Of a stretch of DNA of 64,000 nucleotides, positions 44,893-53,561 are shown in pieces. This DNA comes from Exiguobacterium aestuarii. Its GTDB lineage: Bacteria; Bacillota; Bacilli; Exiguobacteriales; Exiguobacteriaceae. Every line of letters starts with the position of its first letter. Within the stretch, counting starts at the first letter, position 1. Location: positions 1,550,001 through 1,614,000 of the forward strand of contig NZ_JAIVAC010000001.1 in the NCBI RefSeq assembly GCF_020171655.1. Direction: 5' to 3'. A program made the translations under genes and the position numbers. The notes under the pieces were generated by a model. The model did no database searches, was not told the origin of the DNA, and saw nothing but the letters and a program-made list of their open reading frames with translations.

Positions 44893-45660
44893 TCATTTCC
44901 CCTTCCGATAGGTCAATCCGATATACTGCATCTTCTCGTTAAACAGACGCGGATACGCCAAGTAACCGACGAGTGTCGCCGAAATAGAGGCAGTCGTCAA
45001 AATCAAGAACAGAATCAAGAGTTGGTACAGCACCGCTTCCATCGGGTCAGCCCCACCGATGATGAGACCGCTCATCATTCCCGGTAGCTGGACGAGGCCC
45101 ATCGTCTTTTGCGCCTCGACGGTCGGGATCATGCTCGTGCGAATCGCATTCTTCAAGCTACGGTCGATGGCCACTTTCGGTGTCCCGCCTAGCGAGAGGA
45201 TGAGTTCGATGACGTCATCACTCCGTTCGACCTCGTCTTTGAACTTATTCAGGAAGAGGAGCGACAACACCATACTGTTCCCGATGACCATCCCACTGAT
45301 GGGAATGACCTTTTCCGGTTCAAACGGGATGATGCCGAGCCCGAGCATGAGACCCATCGTCAGCGCTTCGATCGTCACGAGCGTCAAGACGATAATCCAC
45401 ATGATGCCCGGTATCCCGTCCCCTTTCCGTCGGATATTTTGTGTCGCGGCGACAATCATGAGTAAGATCATCAACAGCATGAAAATCGGACTGTCACTCT
45501 CAAAGACGAACGTCAGGATATAGCCGATAATCAACAGTTGAATAATAGAGCGGACGGTCGCGATGATAATATCTCGCTCGAGCCCGAGTCGTAGGACGAG
45601 CGTCAAGGCGAGCGGGATGACGACGAAGATGAGCGCTGTCGCGAGTTCAATGTATGACAT
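44893..45660 (-). CDS. fetB: FetB-like ABC exporter permease (UPF0014)
   Basis: 255 residues with about seven membrane helices. The conserved TVRSIIQLLIIGYIL, VIGNSMVLSLLFLN, and VQLPGMMSGLIIGGADPMEAV blocks are those of the UPF0014/FetB family. FetAB of E. coli exports iron and helps against oxidative stress; B. subtilis YbbM is the homologue. The start at 45660 shares one base with the fetA stop. Partner of the ATPase encoded upstream. Confidence 0.85.
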   Translation of the reverse strand: MSYIELATALIFVVIPLALTLVLRLGLERDIIIATVRSIIQLLIIGYILTFVFESDSPIFMLLMILLMIVAATQNIRRKGDGIPGIMWIIVLTLVTIEALTMGLMLGLGIIPFEPEKVIPISGMVIGNSMVLSLLFLNKFKDEVERSDDVIELILSLGGTPKVAIDRSLKNAIRTSMIPTVEAQKTMGLVQLPGMMSGLIIGGADPMEAVLYQLLILFLILTTASISATLVGYLAYPRLFNEKMQYIGLTYRKGK

Positions 45661-46361
45661 CAATCTTCCCCCCTGACGAATTGTTGGATGACCGGATCGT
45701 CCGATTCATCGATGAACGATGCGTCCCCATACGCAAGCAGTTCCCCGTCTTTCAAGAACCACATGTCGTCACTCACCCGACGCGCCTGATCTAAGTCATG
45801 GGTGATCCAGATGACAGTCACGCCATACGATTGTTGCAGTTTTCGGATGAGTCGTTCGATTTCTTTCACTGTCCGATAATCGAGGCTTGCCGTGATCTCA
45901 TCGAGCAAGAGTACGTCGGGTTTATTGACGAGTGTCCGTGCGATGGCGACCCGACTTCGTTCCCCGCCCGACAATGATTTGACGGGTTGGTCGAGGAGCG
46001 CCTCACTCAAATCGACGCGATGGAGCAATTCGGCAGCCCGGTCGCGGTCGAGTGTCTCGTCGAAGATGGCTTTCGGAAGATTCAAGTTGTCGTACACCGT
46101 CCCTTGAATCATCGGCGCGCTTTGGAACGCCATCCCGATTTTCTTTCGCAGTTCGAGGATGTCCATCTCCGCGATATCTTCCCCTTTGAATAAAATCGTG
46201 CCTGTGTCGGGTGACAGCAATCCGTTGATATGCTTCAGACACGTCGTTTTGCCGGCGCCGCTCGGTCCGACGAACGTCGTGATTCGCCCTTCCCGAAACG
46301 TTCCGGACACATGGTGCAGGATGTCTTGATGACTCACATCTTTGAATTCAATGATTGACAT
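45660..46361 (-). CDS. fetA: FetA-like ABC exporter ATPase
   Basis: 233 residues. Walker A GPSGAGKT (32-39), signature LSGGE (130-134), Walker B VLLLDE, and H-loop ITHDLDQ are intact. The size and the FetB-type partner assign it to the FetA group. It would export metal (iron) or a related solute. The start follows a GAGAGAAG region. It is the first gene of the run fetA, fetB, VOC. Confidence 0.85.
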   Translation of the reverse strand: MSIIEFKDVSHQDILHHVSGTFREGRITTFVGPSGAGKTTCLKHINGLLSPDTGTILFKGEDIAEMDILELRKKIGMAFQSAPMIQGTVYDNLNLPKAIFDETLDRDRAAELLHRVDLSEALLDQPVKSLSGGERSRVAIARTLVNKPDVLLLDEITASLDYRTVKEIERLIRKLQQSYGVTVIWITHDLDQARRVSDDMWFLKDGELLAYGDASFIDESDDPVIQQFVRGED

Positions 46362-46459
46362 GCTTCTCTCGCCTCCTGCTTCTAGTGTACATAAACTCAG
46401 GAATCGACTGCATCCAATATGTATGGGAAAAGTTTATTCATAATCGTTGTTGAGAAAAA

Positions 46460-46615
46460 TTACATCCCCATCAAAAAAAGAAACGCAAGTTGTCCTACAG
46501 CAATCGCTATTGGAACCATCGAGAGTATAGATAACCAGCGTTTCTTCATCACAACACCGATTCCCAACAGCACTAGTCCGAAGACCAGGACCCCGAAAAT
46601 TGTAAACATCGTCAT
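46460..46615 (-). CDS. Small two-helix membrane protein
   Basis: 51 residues read from the ATG at 46615 to TAA. It begins MTMFTIFGVLVFGLVLLGIG, then KKRW, then LSMVPIAIAVGQLAFLFLM. Two hydrophobic helices are joined by a basic turn. GGGAGTGAG lies 6 bases upstream of the start. Too short for routine gene tables. Unknown function; similar small Bacillota membrane proteins are common. Confidence 0.55.
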   Translation of the reverse strand: MTMFTIFGVLVFGLVLLGIGVVMKKRWLSILSMVPIAIAVGQLAFLFLMGM

Positions 46616-46692
46616 ATTGCTCACTCCCACTATTCAATTTGATCGTATGTATCTTCGGTTTTCTCTTCATCATATCCTTTTTGAATCACTTG

Positions 46693-46740
46693 ATAAAAAA
46701 GCGCCCGAACGTTTCCATACGAAACGGTCGAGCGCTTTTG
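46693..46740. terminator. Bidirectional terminator after the GntR gene
   Basis: A 19-bp stem with two mismatches (46697-46715 with 46721-46739; ends AAAAGCGC and GCGCTTTT). The minus strand reads TTTTTTATC after it. Confidence 0.8.
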
Positions 46741-47457
46741 TTAGTTATAATTCCGTTCGATGACGAAGCTCGTCTTGTCCCCACGGAAGTACGAACGTGA
46801 ATATTCAATCGCTCGTCCCGACTCGTCTTCTGTCACCGTCTCGATATGGAAACATGGTGACCCGAGTGGACAGTTGAGGAGCGTACTCACTTTCTCGTCG
46901 GCAAGGGCAATCTCCAATGCCTCCGTCGTCTTCGCGACATGGACGTCGTGGACTTCAGCCAGTGTTCGGAAGAGCGAATGCTCTGCCTGTTCTTTCGTGA
47001 TCCCCGGTGCAATCTTCCACGGGATGAATGAGACCTCATACTGGGTCGGTTCCCCGTCCGCATGACGAATCCGCTCAATCTTTTGAATCGGCGCATTGTC
47101 CTCTGCTTCAAACACCGAAGCGATTTGACCGGACGCTGAGATGACGGAGATGTCGATCAACGCGACTTGACCACGCTTCCCTTGAACAGCGAGCTGGGCC
47201 GCATAGTTGTTCGGTGTATACGATAGCGTCTGCTGGACTTTCTTTCCGGCGACGAACGTGCCGCGACCTTGTTGACGGACCAAATACCCTTCTGTCGTCA
47301 ATTGGTTGAGGGCGCCACGCACCGTTGTTCGGCTCACATCGAACTCCTCGCAAAGCGCGTACTCAGTCGGAAATTTCTCCCCTTCTTTATAATGCCCACT
47401 TTTGATGCGGGACAACAATTCATCCTTGATTGCGGTTTGGAGCGTCGATTGCGACAT
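46741..47457 (-). CDS. GntR/HutC-family regulator of the chitobiose operon
   Basis: 238 residues. An N-terminal winged helix (about 5-72) has GEKFPTEYALCEEFDVSRTTVRGALNQL and the wing GYLVRQQGRGTFV. A UTRA ligand domain (about 90-235) follows, with IRHADGEPTQYEVSFIPW and IEYSRSYFRGDKTSFVIE. This subfamily senses phosphosugars (for example YvoA/NagR). It diverges from the chb operon with a 174-base spacer, so it most likely represses that operon and itself until the phosphodisaccharide or GlcNAc-phosphate appears. Confidence 0.88.
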   Translation of the reverse strand: MSQSTLQTAIKDELLSRIKSGHYKEGEKFPTEYALCEEFDVSRTTVRGALNQLTTEGYLVRQQGRGTFVAGKKVQQTLSYTPNNYAAQLAVQGKRGQVALIDISVISASGQIASVFEAEDNAPIQKIERIRHADGEPTQYEVSFIPWKIAPGITKEQAEHSLFRTLAEVHDVHVAKTTEALEIALADEKVSTLLNCPLGSPCFHIETVTEDESGRAIEYSRSYFRGDKTSFVIERNYN

Positions 47458-47519
47458 ACCTCCATCTCCTTTACGTTAGGTTGGTTCCTTTATTGTGATA
47501 CAGCAAGCATACAATTGCA

Positions 47520-47541
47520 AATACAAAAAACTAATTGTATT
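47520..47541. promoter_or_regulatory. Candidate GntR operator
   Basis: AATACAA and TTGTATT form a perfect 7-bp inverted repeat with an 8-base spacer. It lies upstream of the chb promoter and before the divergent regulator gene. Further TTGTATT-like copies follow. Assignment to the GntR protein is inferred. Confidence 0.4.
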
Positions 47542-47557
47542 ATTTGTATTTTTTATA

Positions 47558-47586
47558 TTGCCGAAAGTTGTACTATTTGTTATATT
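47558..47586 (+). promoter_or_regulatory. Promoter of the chb operon
   Basis: TTGCCG (47558-47563), a 17-base spacer, and TATATT (47581-47586). Confidence 0.6.
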
Positions 47587-47599
47587 TGTTACGACAAAA

Positions 47600-47613
47600 A
47601 GAAATCGCTTTCA
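47600..47613 (+). promoter_or_regulatory. Catabolite-responsive element (cre)
   Basis: AGAAATCGCTTTCA matches the cre consensus TGAAANCGNTTNCA at all but the first fixed position. It lies 14 bases after the -10 element and before chbF, where CcpA would act as a roadblock. This fits a PTS sugar operon. Confidence 0.75.
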
Positions 47614-47631
47614 AAAGGAGGAGTTGACACC

Positions 47632-48951
47632 ATGGCAGTCAAGGTCGTCATCATCGGCGGTGGGTCTAGTTACACCCCGGAAATCATCGAAGGATTGATT
47701 GATCGGCAAGCCTCGTTCCCCGTTCGGGAGATCGTGCTCGTCGATATCGAAGAAGGGAGGGAGAAACTAGAGATTGTCGGTCGTCTCGCTCAGCGGATGA
47801 TCGAGAAGGCCAACGCCGAGATCACACTCAGTTGGACGCTCGACCGAAGAGCCGCACTCGTCGGCGCAGATTTTGTGTCGACACAGATTCGGGTCGGTGG
47901 ACTGAAGGCACGTGCGCTCGATGAACGCATCCCGCTCAAGCATGGCTTCATCGGACAAGAGACGAACGGCGCAGGTGGATTATTCAAAGCGTTCCGTACC
48001 ATCCCCGTCTTGATCGACTTGGCCAATGAAGTCGCCGAGATTTGTCCGGACGCCTGGCTCGTCAACTTCACCAATCCGGCGGGCATCGTCACCGAGGCCG
48101 TACTCAAGCACTCATCTCATAAGAAGGTCATCGGTGTCTGCAACATCCCGTTCAACATGCGAAACTCGGTCGCAGAGATTCTCGAGACGCCGGTCGAACG
48201 AGTCGCGATTGAATTTATCGGATTGAACCATTTCGTCTTCGGTCGTCACGTCTGGGTCGACGGCGTGGATCGGACGAATGACGTCCTTGCTTCGCTCAAC
48301 GCAGGCAACGACTACTCGCCAGCGAACATCGTCGGTCTCGGATGGAGCGAATCGTTCCTGTCGTCACTCAGTATGTTACCGAACCCGTATCACCAGTACT
48401 ACTTCCAGACGAAAGACGTGTTGAAAAAAGACCTCGAGGCGTACGAACAAAATGGCACACGTGCCGAAGTCGTCCAACAAGTCGAGGCGCAGTTGTTCGA
48501 GAAATATAAAGACGTCGATCTCGCCGTCAAACCGGAAGAACTTGAAAAACGTGGAGGTGCCTACTATTCAGACGCCGCCTGCAATTTGATGGACTCGATT
48601 CACAATGACCGTGGCGACATCCAAACCGTCAACACGCTCAACAACGGCACGATTCGAGACTTACCAGACGACGCGGTCATCGAAGTGAACGCCGTCATCA
48701 CGAAGTCTGGCCCTCGTCCGATCTCAATCGGGACATTACCGCTCCCGATTCGTGGACTCATCACGAACTTAAAAACGTTTGAACAGCTCGCCATTCAGGC
48801 GGCTGTATCTGGTTCTTACGAGGACGCCTACCTTGCTTGCCTCATGAATCCGCTCATCCAAGACGAGAAACGGATTGACCCGCTTCTCAAGGAGCTGTTC
48901 ACAGCGCACGAGGCGTACCTACCCCAATTTCAGAAGGAGGTCTATTCATGA
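47632..48951 (+). CDS. chbF: GH4 6-phospho-beta-glucosidase / diacetylchitobiose-6-phosphate hydrolase
   Basis: 439 residues of glycoside hydrolase family 4. The NAD-binding GGGSSYTP is at 9-16, NFTNPAG near 145-151. The metal ligands are Cys170 in GVCNIP and His200 in GLNHF. GH4 enzymes use NAD+ and Mn2+ in a redox-elimination mechanism to split phosphorylated disaccharides. ChbF/CelF/LicH share this sequence type. The ChbG deacetylase in the same operon suggests chitobiose phosphate as a substrate. The start at 47632 follows AAGGAGGAG; an earlier in-frame start overlaps the regulator gene and is not supported. Overlaps chbC by ATGA. Confidence 0.9.
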   Translation: MAVKVVIIGGGSSYTPEIIEGLIDRQASFPVREIVLVDIEEGREKLEIVGRLAQRMIEKANAEITLSWTLDRRAALVGADFVSTQIRVGGLKARALDERIPLKHGFIGQETNGAGGLFKAFRTIPVLIDLANEVAEICPDAWLVNFTNPAGIVTEAVLKHSSHKKVIGVCNIPFNMRNSVAEILETPVERVAIEFIGLNHFVFGRHVWVDGVDRTNDVLASLNAGNDYSPANIVGLGWSESFLSSLSMLPNPYHQYYFQTKDVLKKDLEAYEQNGTRAEVVQQVEAQLFEKYKDVDLAVKPEELEKRGGAYYSDAACNLMDSIHNDRGDIQTVNTLNNGTIRDLPDDAVIEVNAVITKSGPRPISIGTLPLPIRGLITNLKTFEQLAIQAAVSGSYEDAYLACLMNPLIQDEKRIDPLLKELFTAHEAYLPQFQKEVYS

Positions 48952-50267
48952 ACAAGTTTATTGAAATCGCGGGACGTATCGGGTCCCAAAGGCACTTAGT
49001 CGCCATCCGTGACGGGTTTGTCTCCGTCATGCCACTCATCATCGTCGGGTCGCTCGCCGTTCTTATCAACAACTTCCCTGCTGTCAACATCGGTAGTCTC
49101 TCGCTCGATTTCGTCGGCTCGATGAACAGTCTATTCGGCGAAGGAAATTGGCAAGGACTCGGCGGAAGTATTTGGAACGCGTCTTTCGCCATACTCGGAC
49201 TGCTGATTGCTTTCTCCATTGGGTATAACTTGGCCCGCTCATACGGGATTGACGGACTTGCTGCAGGGATCTTGTCGCTCGCCTCATACATCATGCTCGT
49301 ACCGGTCACTGCTGACTGGGGGCTTAACTTCGCATGGCTCGGTGCCCAAGGGCTCTTCGTCGCCATCATCGTGTCGATTGCCGTCACGGAAATGTTCCGC
49401 TATCTCATCAATACGAAATTGACAATCAAGATGCCAGAAGGAGTACCGGGCGGGGTCACACGTTCGTTCCAGGCGCTCATCCCATCGATGATCATCTTGA
49501 CGGTCGTCGCAGGATTCCAGCTTTTCATGACGCTCGTCGTCGAGCTCAGTGTCTTTGAAGTCATCTTCAAGGCGATTCAACAACCGCTCCAAGGATTCGG
49601 AGATTCACTCCCGGCTGCCCTTGTCATCGCGTTCTTGAACCACATCCTTTGGTTCTTCGGACTTCACGGGACGAACATCATCGGTTCGGTCATCGAGCCG
49701 GTCTATCTCCCGCTCATCGAACAGAACTTGGCGGCATTCCAAGCGGGAACATCAGCGTTTGATGTGCCGTATACGGTCACAAAACCGTTCTTGGATGCAT
49801 TCGTCTTCATGGGTGGATCAGGTACGACGTTCGCGCTCTTGCTCGCCATCTTCATCGTCGTCCGGAAGCAACGGAATCACCCATATCATCAAGTGGCAAA
49901 ACTCTCAACACCAGCCAGTCTCTTTAACATCAACGAACCGGTCATCTTCGGTCTTCCAATCGTCTTGAACCCGATCATGCTCGTACCGTTCATCTTAGTG
50001 CCGGTCACGCTCACGATCATCTCGTACGTCGCCCTCTCGACAGGCATGGTTCCGAAGACGGTCGCCATCGTTCCGTGGACAACGCCACCAATCATCAGTG
50101 GATATTTGGTCACTGGCGGTAGCGTCCGGGGTGTCTTGCTTCAAATCGTCAACTTGTCGATTGCGACTGCGATGTATATCCCATTCGTCATGGCAGGAGC
50201 AAGAGCGATGACAGCCGAAATCAACAAAAACAAAGCTGCCACTGAGGAAGGAGAAAAGATTTCGTGA
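48948..50267 (+). CDS. chbC: PTS lactose/cellobiose/chitobiose-type EIIC
   Basis: 439 residues with ten or so membrane helices, the usual length of CelB/ChbC. Landmarks: RDGFVSVMPLIIVGS near the N-terminus, LHGTNIIGSVIEP with the sugar-site region, and SLFNINEPVIFGLPIVLNP with the conserved NEP. It moves the disaccharide across the membrane while the EIIB protein phosphorylates it. It is coupled to the genes on both sides by 4-base overlaps. Confidence 0.92.
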   Translation: MNKFIEIAGRIGSQRHLVAIRDGFVSVMPLIIVGSLAVLINNFPAVNIGSLSLDFVGSMNSLFGEGNWQGLGGSIWNASFAILGLLIAFSIGYNLARSYGIDGLAAGILSLASYIMLVPVTADWGLNFAWLGAQGLFVAIIVSIAVTEMFRYLINTKLTIKMPEGVPGGVTRSFQALIPSMIILTVVAGFQLFMTLVVELSVFEVIFKAIQQPLQGFGDSLPAALVIAFLNHILWFFGLHGTNIIGSVIEPVYLPLIEQNLAAFQAGTSAFDVPYTVTKPFLDAFVFMGGSGTTFALLLAIFIVVRKQRNHPYHQVAKLSTPASLFNINEPVIFGLPIVLNPIMLVPFILVPVTLTIISYVALSTGMVPKTVAIVPWTTPPIISGYLVTGGSVRGVLLQIVNLSIATAMYIPFVMAGARAMTAEINKNKAATEEGEKIS

Positions 50268-50596
50268 AAACCGAAACGATTCAAGAACTCTCATTTATGA
50301 TTATTCTGCATGCCGGCAATGCCCGTTCGTCGGCATTCGAAGCCATCGCTGCGGCAAAACGCGGTGAAGCAGACGAGGCGACAGCCAAATTAAAAGAAGC
50401 CGATGCGGCTTTTCTAGAAGCACACAAATTACAGACAGAACTCTTACAAGAAGAAGCGCGAGGGGCGACGAGCGATATGAGCGTCCTCCTCGTCCACGCC
50501 CAAGACCACCTCATGACGGCGATGACCGTGAAAGAACTCGCCGTCGAAATGATTGATATGATCACCCGTTTGAATCGATTGGAGGAAACAACATGA
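50264..50596 (+). CDS. chbA: PTS lactose/cellobiose/chitobiose-type EIIA
   Basis: 110 residues of the all-helical lactose/chitobiose EIIA family. The phosphorylated histidine is His78 in VLLVHAQDHLM. The segment NARSSAFEAIAAAKRGE is the usual first helix. GTG start, overlapping the chbC stop as GTGA, with AAGGAG upstream. It passes phosphate from HPr to EIIB. Confidence 0.92.
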   Translation: MKTETIQELSFMIILHAGNARSSAFEAIAAAKRGEADEATAKLKEADAAFLEAHKLQTELLQEEARGATSDMSVLLVHAQDHLMTAMTVKELAVEMIDMITRLNRLEETT

Positions 50597-50886
50597 ACAT
50601 CTTACTCGTCTGCTCGGCAGGTATGTCGACATCGATCTTAGTGGAAAAAATGCGAAAAGAAGCGGCGAACCGCGGAATCGACGCGTCCATTGACGCCATC
50701 CCCGAGTCTCGTTTGAAAGAACAGACGAATGTCGACGTCATCTTGATTGGACCACAAGTTCGTTACCTTGAAGGGAAAATCAAATCGTCCGTCGACGTAC
50801 CGGTCGCGGTCATCGACAATATGGCGTACGGGATGATGAAAGGTGACCTCGTCCTTGACCAGGCACTCGGTCTCGTCAATGCCTAA
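50593..50886 (+). CDS. chbB: PTS lactose/cellobiose/chitobiose-type EIIB
   Basis: 97 residues with the active-site Cys7 in LLVCSAGMSTSILVEKM. LIGPQVRYL is the conserved phosphate-loop partner. It phosphorylates the incoming sugar carried by EIIC. Overlaps chbA by 4 bases and chbG by 8 bases. Confidence 0.93.
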   Translation: MNILLVCSAGMSTSILVEKMRKEAANRGIDASIDAIPESRLKEQTNVDVILIGPQVRYLEGKIKSSVDVPVAVIDNMAYGMMKGDLVLDQALGLVNA

Positions 50887-51574
50887 GACGTTCGTCTTGG
50901 TCAACGCCGATGATTTCGGATTGACGACAGGTGTGAACGCCGGCACCTTGGAGAGTCATCTGAATGGAATCGTGAATTCGGCGACGATGATTATGAACGG
51001 GTATGCCGTCGAGGAAGCCGTCCAACTCGCGAAACAGCAGCCATCGCTCCGCGTCGGTGTCCATCTCGTCTTGACTTGGGGCAAACCGCTTGCCGACACG
51101 AGTGCTCCCCTTACAAAAAAAGATGGCACGTTCCGCTACACGAGCCGTTTCTTGAAGGAGACACCACCTAACCCGGAGCTCGTCTATCTCGAGTGGAAAG
51201 CCCAGATCGAGGCGTTTCTCGCGACGGGTCTCCCGCTCGACCATCTCGACAGTCATCACCATGTTCACGGCTGGCCGGTCCTGCATGACGTCATCATTCG
51301 TCTCGCTGAAGAATATGACACGACGTTTCGGGCCTTAACGACGCTCGGGTCGCGCCGAGACTTGTGGGTGACCGAACGGTTCAGTGATCAATTTTATGCG
51401 GACGGTGTCTCCCATGCGACGCTCGATGCCATCGAACCTGGAGAGTCCATCGAAGTGATGGTCCATCCGGCCGACCTCGACGATGATCTTCCGAGCATCA
51501 CCTCTTACCTCGTGCCACGCCTCCTCGAAAAACAGGTGTTGGTCGACTATCAACGCCCCGATTGGTGGGCATGA
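50879..51574 (+). CDS. chbG: ChbG/YdjC-type chitooligosaccharide deacetylase
   Basis: 231 residues of the YdjC/ChbG family. The metal and catalytic residues show in VNADDFGLT (8-16) and HLDSHHHVHG, with VMVHPAD near the end. ChbG of E. coli removes an acetyl group from chitobiose-6-phosphate, which is needed before ChbF can act. The start at 50879 is inside chbB, giving translational coupling. Its presence is the best evidence that this operon handles chitin oligosaccharides, although cellobiose is also possible. Confidence 0.88.
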   Translation: MPKTFVLVNADDFGLTTGVNAGTLESHLNGIVNSATMIMNGYAVEEAVQLAKQQPSLRVGVHLVLTWGKPLADTSAPLTKKDGTFRYTSRFLKETPPNPELVYLEWKAQIEAFLATGLPLDHLDSHHHVHGWPVLHDVIIRLAEEYDTTFRALTTLGSRRDLWVTERFSDQFYADGVSHATLDAIEPGESIEVMVHPADLDDDLPSITSYLVPRLLEKQVLVDYQRPDWWA

Positions 51575-51575
51575 C

Positions 51576-51609
51576 AAAAGCGGGTTCCCTTGTTGGGGAC
51601 CCGCTTTTT
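51576..51609. terminator. Terminator of the chb operon
   Basis: A 14-bp stem AAAAGCGGGTTCCC (51576-51589) with 51595-51608 (one G-U pair), then TTC on the plus strand. The convergent kinase gene stops at its edge. Confidence 0.85.
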
Positions 51610-52169
51610 CATAGGTCAAACACTCTTTGAATTTGTGCAGCCGTCTCTTCCGGACTTAAACGGGTGTTGTCGATACGAAGATAATGCTCGACATCCAATT
51701 CCCCCGGACGCGAGTTCAAGCGATACATCGTCGCCGTCTGCTTCAGTTCCGCTTCGGACCAGGCGATGTCGCGCTTCGATGGTTTATGCGTGAGGCGGTT
51801 CTCCGTCGTATTGCGCGCGAGCCGCTCCTCCATCTCTGCCTCGAGCTCGACGTAGTAAATGTCCGCCCCATGTGATTCGAACAAGTCCGTCACGTTTTTC
51901 ACGTAATCCCAGTCTTCCTGCATGTCAAACGCCCAGACGAACGTGAAGATCATGCCGGGTAGATTACTCTTGGCGACCGACTCGAACAGCTCTTGCCGAA
52001 ACAGTTGGACGAGTCGTTTCCCTTCTGCCGTCCCGTAATTGAAGAACGGTCCGACGAGATCGATCGTCATATGGTTATGGAATAACTTGAGCCCGGTCCG
52101 GTCGGCGAGTGCCTGTCCGACGGTCATTTTACCGACGGCTTGCGGACCGAATAAGATGATGAACTTCAT
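51609..52169 (-). CDS. P-loop nucleotide kinase-like protein
   Basis: 186 residues. Walker A is GPQAVGKMT (8-16). After it come HNHMTIDLVGPFFNYG and a helical part with a lid-like arginine-rich segment RLARNTTENRLTHKPSKRD. It has the shape of AAA/shikimate-kinase-like small kinases found in Bacilli without known substrate. The lid lysines and arginines suggest phosphoryl transfer. Monocistronic, RBS GGGGAG. Confidence 0.72.
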   Translation of the reverse strand: MKFIILFGPQAVGKMTVGQALADRTGLKLFHNHMTIDLVGPFFNYGTAEGKRLVQLFRQELFESVAKSNLPGMIFTFVWAFDMQEDWDYVKNVTDLFESHGADIYYVELEAEMEERLARNTTENRLTHKPSKRDIAWSEAELKQTATMYRLNSRPGELDVEHYLRIDNTRLSPEETAAQIQRVFDL

Positions 52170-52268
52170 TAAATCTCCCCCTGCGCTGAATCATTTTGTT
52201 CATCATACTAAAGTAGATATAGAAAATCATACGATTGACCAAATTTTCCACGGAATGATCGGAAAGAA

Positions 52269-53399
52269 TCATTTGACCGGCCGATCAACTGGTTGTTTCG
52301 ATGATTTACGCAACCGATACAGTTTTTGAAGATTAAGAAATGTGACTTTTAACACGGCGTAGAAAGGAACTGCAAGCAACATACCGACAATACCGGCTAA
52401 TCGACCTGCGACGAGTAAGACCAAGGTGATCGTGATGGGATGGACCCGTAACGATTTCCCTTGTACAAGAGGAGAGATGACATTGGCATCTACTTGTTGA
52501 ATGATGGTAATCGCGATGATGACGTAAATCGCTTTGATCGGTTCATCGATAAACGCGATCAAGACAGCTGGAGCGGCCCCGAGAAAAGGACCGAAATAAG
52601 GAATGATATTTGTAGCAAAGATAAAGATACCAAGCGGCAAGAAGAACGGGACATCGAGTAACCAGAGCGCGATCGTCGCAAAGAAACCGACGAATGTACA
52701 GACAATCAACTGGGCCCGAACGTAACGCTTGATTGTTTGGTGCATATCCCGAAGAATTTGCCGAGCGTCTTGTTCATAGGCTTCTGGAATCCAGCGAACA
52801 ATCGCGCTCGCCAATTTCCCACCGTCAATCAGCATAAACACATATAAGAACAAGGCGATAAACAGGGTGAACAATCCCGAAATGATAAACGCAAGGACAC
52901 GACCGAGTGAACCGGCGACGTTCCCGATCACCGCTCCCACCGTATCCGTCAATTGACGAATCCACGTATCAATCGAGGTCTCGTTTTGATTGATATACTC
53001 CTGGAACCAAGCGTACTCTTCTAAATTTCTATAGAGACTGACAAGTTGCCGATAACTCGCTTCCGCCACTCGAGGAAAGGCATCGAGTAATGCGAAGAGT
53101 TGCCGGGTAATGATAGGACCGAGCGTAATGACAAATAAGACAATGATGAGCAAGAGCAACAGGAGAACGATGAGAATCGCGAACGACCGACGTTTTAACT
53201 TCACCTCTAACCAATCAACGAAACCGACAGTGAGATAGAACAGAACGCCCGCAATGAGAAATGGGGTCAATACCGTAGCGAAGAAGATTCCAAGTGGATA
53301 AAAGATAAATTCGACTTGCTTCAACATAAAAATAATCGTGAGAACGAGCAACACCCAAATCCCATTACGGAAAGCAGGTGTGAGCCAGAAGGGTTGCAT
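52269..53399 (-). CDS. AI-2E family transporter
   Basis: 376 residues, the AI-2E (TqsA/YdbI-type, formerly UPF0118) family. Several N-terminal helices, an amphipathic middle (about 115-165) and a C-terminal block with FATNIIPYFGPFLGAAPAVLIA and NVISPLVQGKSLRVHPITITL. Members have been proposed to release autoinducer-2 or to act as Na+/H+ antiporters, so the substrate is open. RBS GAAAGGAGG. The gene stands alone. Confidence 0.88.
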   Translation of the reverse strand: MQPFWLTPAFRNGIWVLLVLTIIFMLKQVEFIFYPLGIFFATVLTPFLIAGVLFYLTVGFVDWLEVKLKRRSFAILIVLLLLLLIIVLFVITLGPIITRQLFALLDAFPRVAEASYRQLVSLYRNLEEYAWFQEYINQNETSIDTWIRQLTDTVGAVIGNVAGSLGRVLAFIISGLFTLFIALFLYVFMLIDGGKLASAIVRWIPEAYEQDARQILRDMHQTIKRYVRAQLIVCTFVGFFATIALWLLDVPFFLPLGIFIFATNIIPYFGPFLGAAPAVLIAFIDEPIKAIYVIIAITIIQQVDANVISPLVQGKSLRVHPITITLVLLVAGRLAGIVGMLLAVPFYAVLKVTFLNLQKLYRLRKSSKQPVDRPVK

Positions 53400-53561
53400 A
53401 ACATGCCTCCTTTCGTCCGAAGTATACCTATTTTTTCCCCATTTTCAAAAAAACAGTCCCTTACAATTTTTTATAAAAACACCCTCCTAAAATATTTGTT
53501 TACCTCTTTCCAATTGAAGGAATAAGCATAACATCGAACTTTTTAGAAAGAAGGTGCCCCC

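Noticed and set aside
46419-46763. 114-codon plus-strand frame in the fetA-gntR gap
   Set aside because: It crosses a terminator hairpin and opposes a better supported 51-residue membrane protein on the other strand.
47632-50886. Cellobiose-only operon (celABF/licBCAH)
   Set aside because: The overlapping chbG deacetylase gene is not needed for cellobiose; chitobiose is the better call, although cellobiose use is not excluded.
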